Assembly (NCBI RefSeq): GCF_042453785.1
Contig: NC_091673.1
Span: 6,655,001-6,719,000, forward strand
Length of the DNA: 64,000 nucleotides
DNA from: Malus domestica
Taxonomy: Eukaryota > Streptophyta > Magnoliopsida > Rosales > Rosaceae
Direction: 5' to 3'
Part shown: piece by piece, positions 10,180 to 22,658 of the stretch
Layout: each line of letters opens with the position of its first letter
Numbering within the stretch: the stretch's first letter is position 1
The notes under the pieces: model-generated
The model's input: the letters and a program-made list of their open reading frames with translations, nothing else
Database searches by the model: none
Told to the model about the DNA's origin: nothing
Position numbers and translations under genes: made by a program

Positions 10180-12536
10180 ATGGCCAATCCCTGGCGTGGT
10201 GCCGGCGCCTGGGCCGCCGAGGCTGAGCGAGCCGAGGCTGAGGAGCTCGCGGAGGCCGCCCAGGTCGAGTCCCAGAGCTTCCCCAGCCTAAAGGAAGCCT
10301 CCAGCGCCAAGCCAAAGAAGAAGAAGATGAGCCTCTCCGAATTCTACAACGCTTCCAGCACCCCGGCCTCTAATCGGGTCGGTCTCACTCCCGACGAGAT
10401 GATGCGCCTCCCTACCGGCCCCAAGGAGCGCTCTGCCGAAGATATGCAGTACGGTCGCCTAGGTGGCGGGTTTTCCTCCTATGGTCGCTCAGGTCCGAAT
10501 CCGGGTCGGGGCGGGGACGGAGAGGGCGGAGACGGGTCATGGGGTGGTGGTGGAAGAAGATCCTACGGTGGATTCGACGACGACCGGAGGGGCCCGCCTT
10601 CTAGGGTTTCTGATTTCGATCAGCCGTCAAGGGCGGACGAGGTTGACAATTGGGCAATGACTAAAAAATCTCTTCCTTCTGAAGATTCGAGTAGGCAGAG
10701 CCGGTATAGCTCGCTCGGTAGTGGTGGTGCTGGGGGTGGTGGTGGTGGTATGGGCGCCCCAGCTTGGTCTAGGGCAGACGAGGTTGATAACTGGGCTGTT
10801 GGGAAGAAGCCTGCTCCTTCTAGGTCATCCACATTTGGGTCTGGTTTTCGCGATTCGGGTGCAGAGCCGGATCGCTGGGCGAGAGGCGGACGTGAGGTCG
10901 ACAGAGTTGAGAGAGAGCGACCTAAATTGGTGTTGGATCCTCCGAAAGGCGAGAATGAGCCACTGCAGGTTGTGAAGACCAATAAGCCAAACCCATTCGG
11001 AGCAGCTCGACCTAGGGAGGAGATTTTGGCTGAGAAAGGGACGGATTGGAAGAAGCTGGAGTTGGAAATTGAAGCCAAGAAGACGAGCAGGCCGACTAGT
11101 GCCCACTCAAGTAGGCCTTCGAGTGCTCAGTCAAGCCGGTCTGAAGGGCCCGGGCTGCATGGGAGTGATAACGCAGTGAAGCCGCGGCCGAAAGTAAACC
11201 CCTTTGGTGATGCCAAGCCAAGGGAGGTTTTGCTGGAGGAGCGGGGTAAGGATTGGCGGAAGATTGATCTCGAGCTGGAGCATCAGGGTATTGACAGGTT
11301 GGTCTCGACTTCTTTTATGTCAATTTTGTAGGTAGTGCATTCAGCTAAGTAATGGTTTGAATATGCATGGTAATGGTGGGTTGATTGTTATGGTTTTTTG
11401 CTATTAAGAGTTGCCCAAGTGAGTTGGGTTGTTTGTAATGGTGGGTTCATTGTTATGGTTTGAATATGCATGGTAATGGCGGGTTGATTCCATGCAAAGA
11501 AGCTAGATGGGTTGGATTATGTGTATTGAGTTCATGCTTCGGTTGGAAAAGTTTGTATCGAAATAAGTAGACTAATGTATAGTTGAAACGATTAGATTAT
11601 GTTTGGGTTAGTACCTCCTCTTGGGGCACATTCTTGTCCTATTGTTGTGTGTTTATGGTGCGGGGGAGAAAAAAGTTTACACAAACTGTTTTCTTCCCCT
11701 CCCCGATGAAGTACATATTCGTTGCAGACAACTATGCAATTAGAGACAATGCAGAAGACCATGTCTTTTGACTTCTTGTGTTTTTGTAATGTGGTAAGTG
11801 GGAGTTGTCTGGATGTTATGCTGATACAGCCTGGTGTCTTCTTCTTTGCTGAATGAGTCCGATCTAATCACAAGATACTAATATTTTTTATAATCAAATT
11901 TGATTGCACCCACATGCCATAATTATTAGAATTTGCTTTTTAATTGGTCATGTTTATTGTTTACTGGATTACCTTTTCCATCGATAGGCCAGGGTCTGGG
12001 GCTGGGAGGCCTGGGTCTGCAGCAGGCAGGGGTGGTAGCTTTCTTGAGAGGACGCCTTCTTATTCCGATTCTAGAAGCATGGAATATGTTGATGGGCCTC
12101 CCTCGCAAGGCAAAGGAGATCCGTGGGCAAGGCCTTTTGATGACAGAAGGTCATTCCATGGTGGCAGGGAGAGAAGAGGATTTCTGGGGAACAGAGACAT
12201 GGGCAGGTGAGAATGAAGTGCTTCTGCGCTTTCCTTTTTACAGTCTTAGGGAGGAAGTTAACCTGTTTACGAAAGAAACTTGATATGTTATGCTTTACGA
12301 AAGAACATTTTGGGTCGGTTAATCATGTGCAGTTGTAAAAAACCAATCAGCACATCCCTTTTAGAACAAAAGATATATAACAGTAAAAAATATTTCGCTA
12401 GAAGCTTTAAGAATTTTGGAGAAGTTGAAGGATATATTTACTCTGGGAGCTACAGATTGGTTATGAATGCCTCAAAATGCATGTGATGTTTGGTTGTTGT
12501 TTATTTGGCAGGGCAAGGTCAAGAGAAGGATGGTGA
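10180..12536 (+). CDS. EIF4B: eukaryotic translation initiation factor 4B (plant type)
   Basis: Exons 10180-11297, 11988-12206 and 12512-12536 join in phase at GT-AG introns to give 453 residues. The start MANPWRGAGAWAAEAERAEA is characteristic of plant eIF4B. It is followed by a KPKKKKMSLSEF segment, a Gly/Arg-rich region, two SRADEVDNWA-type repeats, and two copies of an NPFGxAxPREExLxExGxDW repeat (around residues 270-380). The second and third exons add a Gly/Ser/Arg-rich tail ending in SREGW. eIF4B is cytosolic. It stimulates the eIF4A RNA helicase and binds RNA, poly(A)-binding protein and eIF3 during cap-dependent initiation. The start was chosen by homology: an in-frame ATG at 10111 exists, but only the 10180 start gives the family N-terminus. 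A Mutator-like element ends 142 bp upstream, so the promoter or leader may have been altered. Confidence 0.88.
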
Positions 12537-14405
12537 ACCGCGCCGTTTCAATGGATTCGTTGAACTGCCTAGCGCTTCCAACAACCAGAACCCAATAATA
12601 TTTTGCCCCACTCTTTTTGTTTTCTTCATTTTGCTCTGGGAAAAATGGAGCAAGCATTATTGATTACTGGCACTGGGAAAACACTTGCGGTGATGATGTG
12701 TTCTTACATCCCGAAACTATGTAAAATTGCAGTTTTCCGCGTTCTTTTTTGTCTGTTTTTTTTTCATGTGAAGGAGCCTGTATTGTTCTTAGGATCCAAT
12801 TTTACTGAACGCTACGGGGCTCACTAGTCTATTTTTTGTGACGATCGTCAGGGTAATATACTGATAATTTGGTTCTATAGTGCATGGCCTTGTTGCTGGG
12901 TGCCATATTATGTGCAAGAAAAGTCCCGGAACTCAAATTTCTCAATTTTTGTACGGAATGTAGTACATGAAGATAAGCATTGTTAATTTTGATCTATTGA
13001 TCTTTTTCAATTCATTTTATTCGACGGTTGAAAGTTCAGAAATATCAAACGCTGGATAAGCCGTGGATCCAAATTCCATCTTCAGTTTCTCATTGATGTG
13101 TGTTTAAACTCGTTCTCTGTAGTTAGCTTATGGGCCACGGTTAATGCCAAGTCTTTTGGGTTGCCTATACAAGGGTGTCACCGCAGCAGTATCTCTAGCC
13201 TATTAAACATCACTCTATGTTTAAACTTTTTTACGTGATAGTATATTGAGAGATTGACATTTCGGAAAAGTTTTTCATTACACTATGCTTAGATGAAGAA
13301 ATTTAACATTATTAAGGAACTTTAAAATGACAGGATTTATTTTCTAGAATTTGTGAATTTTCTTGTTTGGTTAACATAAAAGAACAATGAAATTGAATAC
13401 ATAATTTGTTATTTTTAAGCGCTGAATCATAGAAATTAAGAAATGACACTTATTTACATGAAATTTAAACTTGAAAAGTGAAGGTTCCAAATTCCAAGTT
13501 TTTTTTTCCATGCGGAAATTCTAAAATTCTATGTTTATGAATCCAAACAAAAAAATTAATGTATGTCAATTTATAAATTCTGATTTTTATTTAAATTTTA
13601 AATTTAATAAACTCGGTGAGAAGAAAGTTCTGCGGCTGTGCTGTTCTTTATAATATTCATAGAAGCAGTTGAGGTAGGCTTGAACAATTTCAAGATACCG
13701 ATGTGGCGCAGTCTGAATCGTTGGATCTTTCACCAGCAATATTCCCAATTCAGATGATGAAGATGTTGATGAACTGATGATATCACTAGGCATTTGTTTT
13801 AATATTTTAATGTCTACATTTCACGTTCTGGTACCTGCTGCCCGTTGACCTAAACTTGCTAGGTCTCCTCCACCGATCCTATGGATCCCCAAATCAGTTT
13901 CTTTTCTTCAACAAATGAGCCACAAAGAGAAGCGCAATCCATGCAGAAGAACACAACCATCTAGCTAGCTTCATCGCCTATTGTTCAAGGTAAAAGTTTC
14001 ACCCTCATCTTTTTCCCTTGTGTCATAATTGCTTTAGCTAAAAGTGCTTTGGGAAAAATATTTTTGGATTTCAAAAGCACCAATTATGTACGTAGAAAGC
14101 ACTCAAATGATTTTTCATGATTCACTTGCATTTTTATTGAAGATTGGTCACAAAAATATTATCATCAAAACCGCTTTCAGCCATTCTAAAACTACTACCA
14201 AACGAGCCCTTTATTTTTAGTGTCAGAAGCGTTTTTAGTTGTTTGAAAACGTTTTTAACCATTTTAAAAGCAATCCCGAACAATGCCTTTAATTCCGTTA
14301 ATTGATTTCAATGAGTGTGGAATGACTTAATGGATTGTGTGGTTGACATCACTATCTGTTGTTTGGTGAAAAGGGAGTGAGAGAAAGCAGTAGGAGGAGA
14401 TTCAT
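12537..14405. other. intergenic between eIF4B and GDSL unit 1
   Basis: eIF4B 3' UTR followed by AT-rich DNA. Around 13590-13790 a - strand open stretch (ELGILLVKDPTIQTAPHRYL) faintly resembles the N-terminus of a 2-oxoglutarate-dependent dioxygenase of the SRG1 type, but it is too short to call. No other gene seen. Confidence 0.35.
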
Positions 14406-16160
14406 ATGGACCGTGCAAGTTTTGGTAGTATCAATAGGTGGTGGAGAGGCCCTTGGGGAGTTAAGAAGAGTGTGGAGGCAGTGGCAGTAGGAGTGGTTTT
14501 AGTTGGTGCCCTTTCGGTTTTCTTAGGCCTTGCACCACAAAACACATCAAGTAATGGTTGCCAATTCCCAGCAATGTTTAACTTTGGCGATTCTAATTCC
14601 GACACGGGTGGCTTATCAGCCACATTTTTTCGACTTCCAGCCCCCTATGGCAATACATTCTTTGGTAAACCTTCAGGCAGGTTTTCAGACGGGCGTCTCA
14701 TGATCGATTTTATAGGTTAGTACATCAACTGTGTTGTAATGTATCATGCATTATGTTTAAGACAATTAGAACCTGCATTTGGCAATCTTGCAGCTCAGAA
14801 GTTGGGGTTTCCATTTGTGAGTGCTTATCTGGATGCTGTTGGAACTAATTTTTATCATGGAGCAAGTTTTGCGACCGGAGGATCTACCATTCAGCCATTA
14901 GATGGCAAGATGTTTGAAGCGAGATATAGCCCCATCTCTCTTAACGTGCAGCTTGCCCAATTTGCGCAGTTGAAAGCGCGTGCGAATGAGGTTTTTGCTG
15001 AAGGTTGGGATATATTGTTGCTGAGGAAGTCTATTGTTATATAGAGTTGTGGAGAAAATTACTTGAATCATAAGCTTGATTATGTTACACTCAGTTATGG
15101 CATTGGTTTTCAGGTAAAAGCTCAAAGGTCAGGGCCAGCCTCCCTAGACCAAGCGACTTCTCCAAGGCTTTGTACACATTAGACATTGGACAAAATGATC
15201 TTCATGCTGGATTAAGATTGAAGACGCTGGACGAAGTGCTTGCATCCCTTTCCAATATCACTGCACAGTTTGCTTCGACAATAGAGGTAATAAGTTTCAT
15301 AAGGAGCTATCCATTTTCATTTTGAAGTCTTATGGTCTCGGATGACTAGCGTTTTGGGCGTACCCTGTGAACTTTTTTGAGTGGAAAATTGTTAACATTG
15401 AAGACAGCTACATTTTAAACATATTTGTCACATGAAATGGCAAAACTGTGTAAAAATAGTGTCAACAGAGTGTATATGAACTCGTAAATGTTCTTAAAGA
15501 GATTAAAATCTTAAACAAAATAATGATATTGGTAGTTTTGCAGCAACTCTACCAACAAGGAGCAAGAGTTTTTTGGATTCACAACACTGGTCCCCTTGGC
15601 TGCTTGCCTGCAAGTCTTGCATATAAACTGCCAAAACCCGGCGACCTGGACCAAAACGGTTGCTTGAAACCTCACAATGAGGTGGCTCAAGAATTTAACC
15701 GGAAGCTCAAGGAAAGAGTGCTTAGCCTAAGGACCCAACTTTCTGATGCAGTTCTCACTTATGTCGATATTTACACAGCAAAATACACGCTTATCAATGA
15801 GGCAGAGAAGTACGGTAAGTTTTTTTCGCTTCATGCGTCTAGCTAGTTTTCTATGCTTCATTTCTTTCGCATGTCCAAAACCTTATTCCCTGGCGTCTGG
15901 AAATTTCAGGTTTTTCTAGTCCTCTAGTTCAATGCTGTGGAAGTTACGGCGATTACCATGTCCATTGTGGGATGAAAGCTATTGTTAATGGCACTGAAGT
16001 TGAGGCTCTCTGTAGCAATCCTTCGAAGTACATTAGCTGGGATGGGGTGCACTATTCCGATGCTGCAAATGAATGGATAGCCTACCAAATTATGGACGGC
16101 TCATTCTCCGACCCTCCAGTATCAATCACTGAAGCGTGTCACAGTCCTCCACAGTTCTGA
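14406..16160 (+). CDS. GDSL esterase/lipase, unit 1 (intact)
   Basis: Five exons (14406-14715, 14794-15003, 15114-15286, 15544-15814, 15910-16160) join in phase at GT-AG introns to give 404 residues. A hydrophobic segment (~residues 24-43) is a signal peptide or anchor. Block I is FNFGDSNSDTGG with nucleophile Ser63. The oxyanion-type block GQNDL is in exon 3 and block V is WDGVHYSD with Asp366 and His369, so the SGNH triad is complete. Exon 4 carries GPLGCLP, also typical. Secreted plant GDSL hydrolases of this branch (annotated as GDSL esterase or 'alpha-L-fucosidase 3-like') act on acyl esters or cell-wall glycans, so the substrate cannot be told from sequence. It is the only undamaged member of five tandem units. 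Confidence 0.9.
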
Positions 16161-16343
16161 TTCAACTTCAAGCAGATAACTTGTGCTATAAGTTTGGTAC
16201 AGATTTAATATTGTACTTAATCATTGAGATGAGAGTCTTCAAATTAAGGATCCAACTTTGTTTTGTTCTTGAATAACAATAAGACAACCGATGTGGACAC
16301 CAAACAAATGAAATCCAATTATGTTTGTGATGATATCACAACA

Positions 16344-18693
16344 TCATATATACTAAAACTCAGTTTCTGAACATTGTTCATTAACAGTGATTTGACGAAT
16401 TTGCCCCTCGGTTTCTTCTTGATCTCCCGTTGTGCTGCCTCTTTTACACAGTGAAATGACCACTTTGTCCTGGCTGGCCACGCGTTCTTCATCAATGGCC
16501 TTTCCTGTTGGATTTCTCTGCTGTTTCATTCTCTGCCTTCCATTTCCTGCAATCGTTTTATTTTTCTCAGCTCCACGTCTACACGTGTTGGTCATCGTGG
16601 AAAGAAAAGTGGTGGAAAGCCGACGAAAGCAGTGGAAAAACCCATTTGCTTTTCCATTCGCTAATCTCAGAAAGGGCATCCCCTCCCATCGCCGTTCTCG
16701 AGTTCTTTCGATGAAGTTTTCTCTCTCTTTCTTGCTAAAAACGACAGAACCAGTCAAAATTTGTGCAGATCTTTTTTCTGGAACAATAGAAACGATGCGC
16801 TGTTCTTCCCTTATTCTCCAGGTTCCTCCCTCTTTCCTCTTCATCCGTTGGACAACGTCTCCTTCGTTTCGACCTCTCTCTTAGAAACACAGTGGAGATC
16901 TCTTTAGTTTTCTCTCCAATCTTCTTTGTCAGGATCTCTGGAGAAAAAAAGTTGATTTTTTTTTTTTTTCAGTTTTTGGTTTGTGGGTTTTTAATTTTTT
17001 GACTTTTTGTGCAGGTAAAGGAAGAACCCAGAAGAGATATGTTCACTGAAGGACTTGACAGGAGCGCCCTTCATGGGGTTAGAAAGGTTTGTGAAGAAAA
17101 ATCATTACCATCTTCCTTTTTTCGAATTGAAAAAATAAATAAAGTAGGGTTTAATTTTACTGTTGTTTGATTTAGTCCTCAGCACCATTCGTGGTATTTT
17201 TACTCATTCACTACCCGATAAATAAAACCCATATATTTTTTTTTGAATTTTATGAATTTTGGTGTGATTTTGGTTGTTGATGTTTTCTCAGTGATTGAAT
17301 TCTGGGTTTTTATCCGTACCCAATTTTAGTCGACCCATGCAGCATAGGGCGTTTTCCCCTGTTTGCTTTCCTTTTCTCACCAGACATCTCTGCCAGCATG
17401 ATCCGCCAAACTCGCCGATCGCGTCTGCTCTCGCGGACTAGGTATGACTTCTATCACTTTCCGTTTGTTTCCCGGGAAAATTTAGGGCTAGAAAGTGTGT
17501 AGAATTTTAATCTTTAAACTTTAAACTGTCCTGTGCACAGAGAAATTGAAATTTAATTCCAGGTTCTGTATTGCTCTATAATTGAAGGTCTTCTACTCCC
17601 TAAAATGCTGATTAACACCAGCAACCACAACACCAACAAGGACTACTGCAGCTTAGGTACAATTAAACAACCATAATTCCCAAGTTTTGATTATTATTTT
17701 TTACTAATTTGCTATCTTTTAAATATAATCATACCATCCGTGTTGATATGAACAGTCCATAATGTGTTTATTGTGTTGAAAGATGCGGAAAAAAATGAAA
17801 AATTTGGTGTGAGTTTGTTGCGTTTTGGTTTAATCGTTTGGGGAATGTGGAGTTGTTACTTCAAAATTGAAATTTAATGGGAATGCCATGATTGAAATTT
17901 TATAGCAATGATGAATGAGCCAATCTGAAATACCAAATTACAGCTGATGAACTCACTCCTATATGACTATTACTGCATATACTCATCTTTTATTTCGTTG
18001 GGTTTTATTTTTATTTCATTTTTTTTGGTTTCGCAAAGAACTGAATTTTATCTTATCTATAGCTCTATACGCATGTAGTTTTTCTCTTTTTTGGTTTCGA
18101 GTATGTGGTTGGTTTTATTTAACAATCTTTTGGAATATAGAGAATCTTTGCATCAATGTCTTATTCTTGGATTTCCTGATGATTTGGCATTGAGATGTTA
18201 AGCAAAGGTGTCCCATGGGAACCACAGATTGTTCGAAACTATCTCAAAGAAGTGGAGAGATTTGTTACGTAGCTCCAGACTATGCCAACTATGAAGCTCT
18301 AGAAAAATGGTGCGGAAATTGGCTGTTTGTCATTGATGAGGTATAATCCAATAGCTAATAAGTATGCTCCTATATTCGACACTTTAATTATGTCTAGAAC
18401 TAATGTTGTTATTACTACTTTCATTTTTACAGAAGGAAAGGTTTTTTGTTCTTCATTTCTTGCTATATCATCTAGGGTTGTGCAAACTATTCATTATAGG
18501 GGATCCCTTCATGTATATAGTTGTTTCTTGCTAAGATTTCCGCAAACTATTTTTGTTATGTCGAAGTTGAAATCTTTTTTTACGATTGTAAATAGATTTC
18601 ACATGTATGCAAATAGTATATATACACATTATAACTTTCTACATATTTTGTACAGTTTCAAAACCCGCGGCATCGCGCGGGCACTCTTGCTAG
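16344..18693 (+). mobile_element. non-autonomous Helitron, ~2.35 kb
   Basis: Starts TCATATATACTAAAAC directly after a host A (16343) and ends ...GGGCACTCTTGCTAG directly before a host T (18694), i.e. A/T insertion with 5' TC and 3' CTAG. A GC-rich hairpin CCCGCG-GCATCG-CGCGGG (18664-18681) sits 9 bp before the end, the standard Helitron 3' signal. No Rep/helicase ORF is present. The inside has exon-like pieces with splice-like edges: 17014-17087 (encoding MFTEGLDRSALHGVRK) and 18208-18270 (VPWEPQIVRNYLKEVERFV). These look like captured host exons, but I do not recognise the parent gene. The element separates unit 1 from unit 2 of the GDSL array. Confidence 0.75.
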
Positions 18694-18801
18694 TATTTTC
18701 TATTTCATAATTTTTTGCTTTCACATTCTGCTTCCTGCCTGCCCATTGACCTTCAAATCTATGAGGGCTATTCTCTCTATTTCATGAAGTACGAGGTTCT
18801 T

Positions 18802-20541
18802 ATGGACCGTGCGAGGTTTTTTACCATCGTCAAGTGGTGGAGAGAACCGTGGGGGCTGTAGAAGAGTGCGGAAGCAGTGGCGGTTGCAGTTGTTTTATTT
18901 GTTGTTCTTTCGACTTACTTAGGCCTTGGACCACAGAAGAAATTGAGTAGTGGTTGTCAATTCCCGGCGATGTATAACTTTGGGGATTCAAATTCGGACA
19001 CAGGTAGTTTCTCAGCTACATTTTATCAGCTCCCTTCTCCCTACGGCTACACGTACTTTGGTAACCTTCAGGCAGGTTCTCAGACGGGCGCAACATTATT
19101 GATTTTATAGGTTAGTGCATCAAACTGTTGTCCTTGCTTTTCCTTCAAATTTAAGACAACTTATGAACTTTTTATGGAACAATCTTGCAGCTCAAAGGTT
19201 GGATTTTCCATTTTTAAGTGCTTATCTGGATTCTGTTGGAGCAAAGAATTTCGCAATTGGAGCATCTACAATTCAGCCATTAGATGCCAGGATATTTGAA
19301 GAGAGATATAGCTCCATCTCTTTTAACGTACAACTTTCACAATTTGCACAGCTCAAAGCACGCATAAATGAGCTTTTCCCTCGAGGTAGGAATTCATGTT
19401 TTATGAGACGTTTTACTTTGACTAGTAATTCTTTGTGCAGGGGTTTCACTGAACGATGGATTAGTTTTCAGATAAAAGGTTCCATGTCAAGGCCGGCCTC
19501 CCAAGCCCAGAGGACTTCTCCAAGGTCTTGTATACTTTAGACATCAGACAAAACGGTCTTAATGCCGGGTTAAACTGGAAACCGGCAGACCAAGTGCTGG
19601 CATCCGTCTCCACCATAGCAGCGCAGTTAGCCTTGACAACTGAGGTAACAAGTTTCATAATTACTAAATCAATTTCTTCATTTCACGAATCACTATTGTA
19701 TGGCGTAACTTTAATAACACGAAGTCAGAAACAATATCTCTAGATTATTTTCCAACCCAGGCGTCACATGAAATGCCTAAAATCCCGATGGCTCTATAAA
19801 CAGATTGCAGATTGTTTTGTATGTGCAGCAACTCTACCAACAAGGGGCAAGAGTTTTTTGGATTCACAAATCACAACACAGGTCCGCTCGGGTGCTTGCC
19901 TTCAACTCTTGCGTATAAGCTGCCAGAATCCGGCGACCTGGATCAAAACGGTTGCTTGAAGCCTTGCAATGAGGCGGTTCAAGAATTTAACATGCGGCTC
20001 AAGGAGAGAGTGCTTGAACTAAGAGCCCAACCTTCAGAAGCAGTTCTTACTTGAGTCAATATCTATGCAGAAAAATACACTCTGACAAGTGAAGGGGGAG
20101 AAGGATGGTAAGTTAACATTATTCGGGATAGGAAAAACCTTACATCCACTGACCAAGTTCTACACCGTGGGGTACATAAGAAGTGTAAATCGATTCTTTC
20201 TAATGAACACATCCGATCACAACTTCCACTTCATGCCTTTAGCTAGTGTTTCACTACTCCATTTCCTTGGCCTAACCAAAACCCTAAACTCTTTTTCTCT
20301 GTTGGGTGGAATTTGCAGGTTTTACGAGTCCTTAACTCAATGTTGTGGAAGCTACGGTGATTTCCCCGTCCATTGTGGGGTGAAAGCTATTGTTAATGGC
20401 ACTGCAGCTGGAGCACCTTGTAGCAATCCTTCTCAGTACATTAGCTGGGATGGAGGGCACTATTCTGATGCTGCAAACCAGTGGATAGCCAACGGAATTA
20501 TGGACCGCGCATTCTCTGATCATCCGGTTTCAATCGCTTAA
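18802..20541 (+). pseudogene. GDSL esterase/lipase, unit 2 (pseudogene)
   Basis: It has the same five-exon layout and close sequence to unit 1, with a start matching MDRA...WW at 18802. Visible damage: an in-frame TAG at codon 20 (18859-18861); a lost base near 19064 that shifts exon 1 after the TYFG block; a deletion removing part of the YHGASFATGG region in exon 2; frameshifts in exon 3; a 6-bp duplication (AATCAC) near 19867 in exon 4; and a TGA near 20052. The last exon (to 20541) is open and keeps WDGGHYSD. The Helitron ends 109 bp upstream of its start and probably separates it from promoter sequence. Confidence 0.88.
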
Positions 20542-20930
20542 GCATGTCACAATACTCCACACTAAATCAACTTTCAAGTATCCCAGTTGAGGTTGTATCG
20601 CACACCAACAGAAAAAGAAAAAACAAAATGAATCTGTTCTTGATTGAAAGTTAGTTATTCAAATTTGACGACTCCTTTTTTTTTTTATTTACTGCTTATA
20701 TCGAACTTTAAATGTAGCTATCCATTTCTTTCTGTTCGATGATAGTCTATTTTCTAGGCCACCTTTAAAGATCAACTCTTTTAAAATCAACCCAAAATAT
20801 CGTTGTATGAACGTGATTATAATTTTTGTATTTAACTGAACATATCTGGCTACCTGAAAGAGGGAAGAGAAAAAAAATTAAACTTTGACAAAAAAATAAA
20901 AAGGGTTCATCTACAATTTGAAACAAAGGA
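20542..20930. other. spacer between GDSL unit 2 and tRNA-Arg
   Basis: 3' flank of the pseudogene. No gene or element recognised. Confidence 0.4.
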
Positions 20931-21003
20931 CGACTTCACTGGGGATCGAACCCAGAATCTCTGGTTTCGTAGACCAGCGCCTTATCCATTGGGCCATGAA
21001 GTC
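20931..21003 (-). tRNA. tRNA-Arg (anticodon ACG)
   Basis: The - strand reads GACTTCATGGCCCAATGGAT, followed by the D-arm remainder, anticodon stem CTGGT/ACCAG with loop CTACGAA (anticodon ACG), T arm with GGTTCGATCC, and acceptor end TGAAGTC plus discriminator G. Length is 73 nt. The acceptor GACTTCA/TGAAGTC pairs perfectly. Internal A box (TGGCCCAATGG) and B box (GGTTCGATCC) are intact. There is no intron. Decodes CGU-family arginine codons. Confidence 0.95.
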
Positions 21004-22658
21004 CGAATGCTTGTTTTGCTAGGTTTTTATTAATTTATACGCAGTAAAAAGAAACCGATCGCTCGTGGAAAAAGCCAGAGCGCTTCCTGTCAAAACTGAC
21101 AAAGTGAGCCTAAAGAGTTGAAGGGAAACTCAACGGATACAAATTCTGTTCCAAAAGCTATAAGCCTATTTCTGAAACAAAGTGCTTACCTTTTCTTTTT
21201 CTTTTTTTTCAACTTTTTTGTCTCTGAAAGTGGAATCACATTTCTCAAAACTACTACTTGTGAGTTGTGACTGCTATCTTGGTGTCACTCTCAGTGAGCT
21301 TGGCAGCCTCGTCATCTCCTTGCAAATATCCGGCCATATTCAACTTCGGCGACTCAAACTCTGACACCGGCGGCTTGTCTGCAGTTTTCGGTCAGGTGCG
21401 TTTGCCCCCCGGAGAGTCCTACTTCCACCGCCCTGCCGCCTGCCGGCTGTTACTGCAAATGACAGGCTCGCTTTACTGTATCTTAGCGCATATCTTGATT
21501 ATGTGGGAAGCAACTTCACACACGGAGCCAACTTTGCCACGGCGGGCTCAACCATCCAGAGCGGGTATAGTCCCGTCACCTTGGACGTTCAGTACAATGA
21601 GTTCTACGATTTTCAACCAAGATCCCAAACCGCTCGTAGTCGAGGTTGGAATTTGACATGTGTACATATACGTTTTCTTTTTGTATTAAAATGAGTTATG
21701 TTTGCATTTGGCATGTGTGGCAAACTATAATTTACACGTAAGGAACCAAGAATAAGTGTTTCTACGTACATCTACATGTTTTATTAGTTGAAGAAACTTG
21801 CATTAATGCAATGCAGGTGGAATTTTAAGCAGCTAATGCCAAAAGCAGACGATTTCTCTCGTGCTTTATACACATTTGATATTGGCAGAATGATTTAACA
21901 GCCGGTTTATTCTTGAACATGTCCACTACCCAAGGCAAGGCATATGTTCCTGATGTGCTAAATCAGTTTAACAGTATTGTTAAGGTAATTAGCAATACAA
22001 ACTCTGACTAATAACAACATTTAATTTGGTTGTGATGTGTGTTTTAATTCTACACGTAGTATATATATGATCAAGGAGGTAGATACTTTTGGATACACAA
22101 TACAGGTTCCATTGGTTGTCTTCCATATGTATTGGACCACGTACCAATCGCAGACGCGTAGCTGGACAAGCCTGGTTGTGACATGCCTTACCAATTTTAC
22201 AACCGCAGATTGAAGCAAGTTGTGGTTCAGTTAAGAAGATAACTACCATTAGCTGCAATCACATATGTTGATGTTTACCCGGCTAAGTACTCCCTCATTA
22301 GCCAACCAAAAAAGCATGGTAAGCCCTTACTAGATTGAAATCACTTCCTCTATGGGGTGAATATTAATGTCACTAAGTTTGTGTCAAGATTTCAAAGAAA
22401 CAGTCCAACAGCCTCACTAGGATGTGATGTTTTATATTCTTCAACAGTTTGCTGACTGTGATACAAAATGTCGCAGGATTCAAGCAGCCGGTGGGAAGTA
22501 CAATTTCAACAAGCACATTGGATGTGCAGGGAAGATTAGGGTTCATGGAAAAGATGCTTTAGTGGGAAGGGGATGCCAAGACCCATCACTTTGGGTGAAT
22601 TGGGTTGGTGTGCATTTCACTCAAGCAGCTAACAAAAGAGTCTTTGATCAGATGGTAG

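Noticed and set aside
10620-11106. Antisense ORFs of 93-152 codons over eIF4B exon 1
   Set aside because: Shadow frames of a GC-rich low-complexity coding region.
13587-13793. Possible 2-oxoglutarate dioxygenase N-terminus on the - strand
   Set aside because: Only about 20 residues with weak resemblance and no downstream exons seen.
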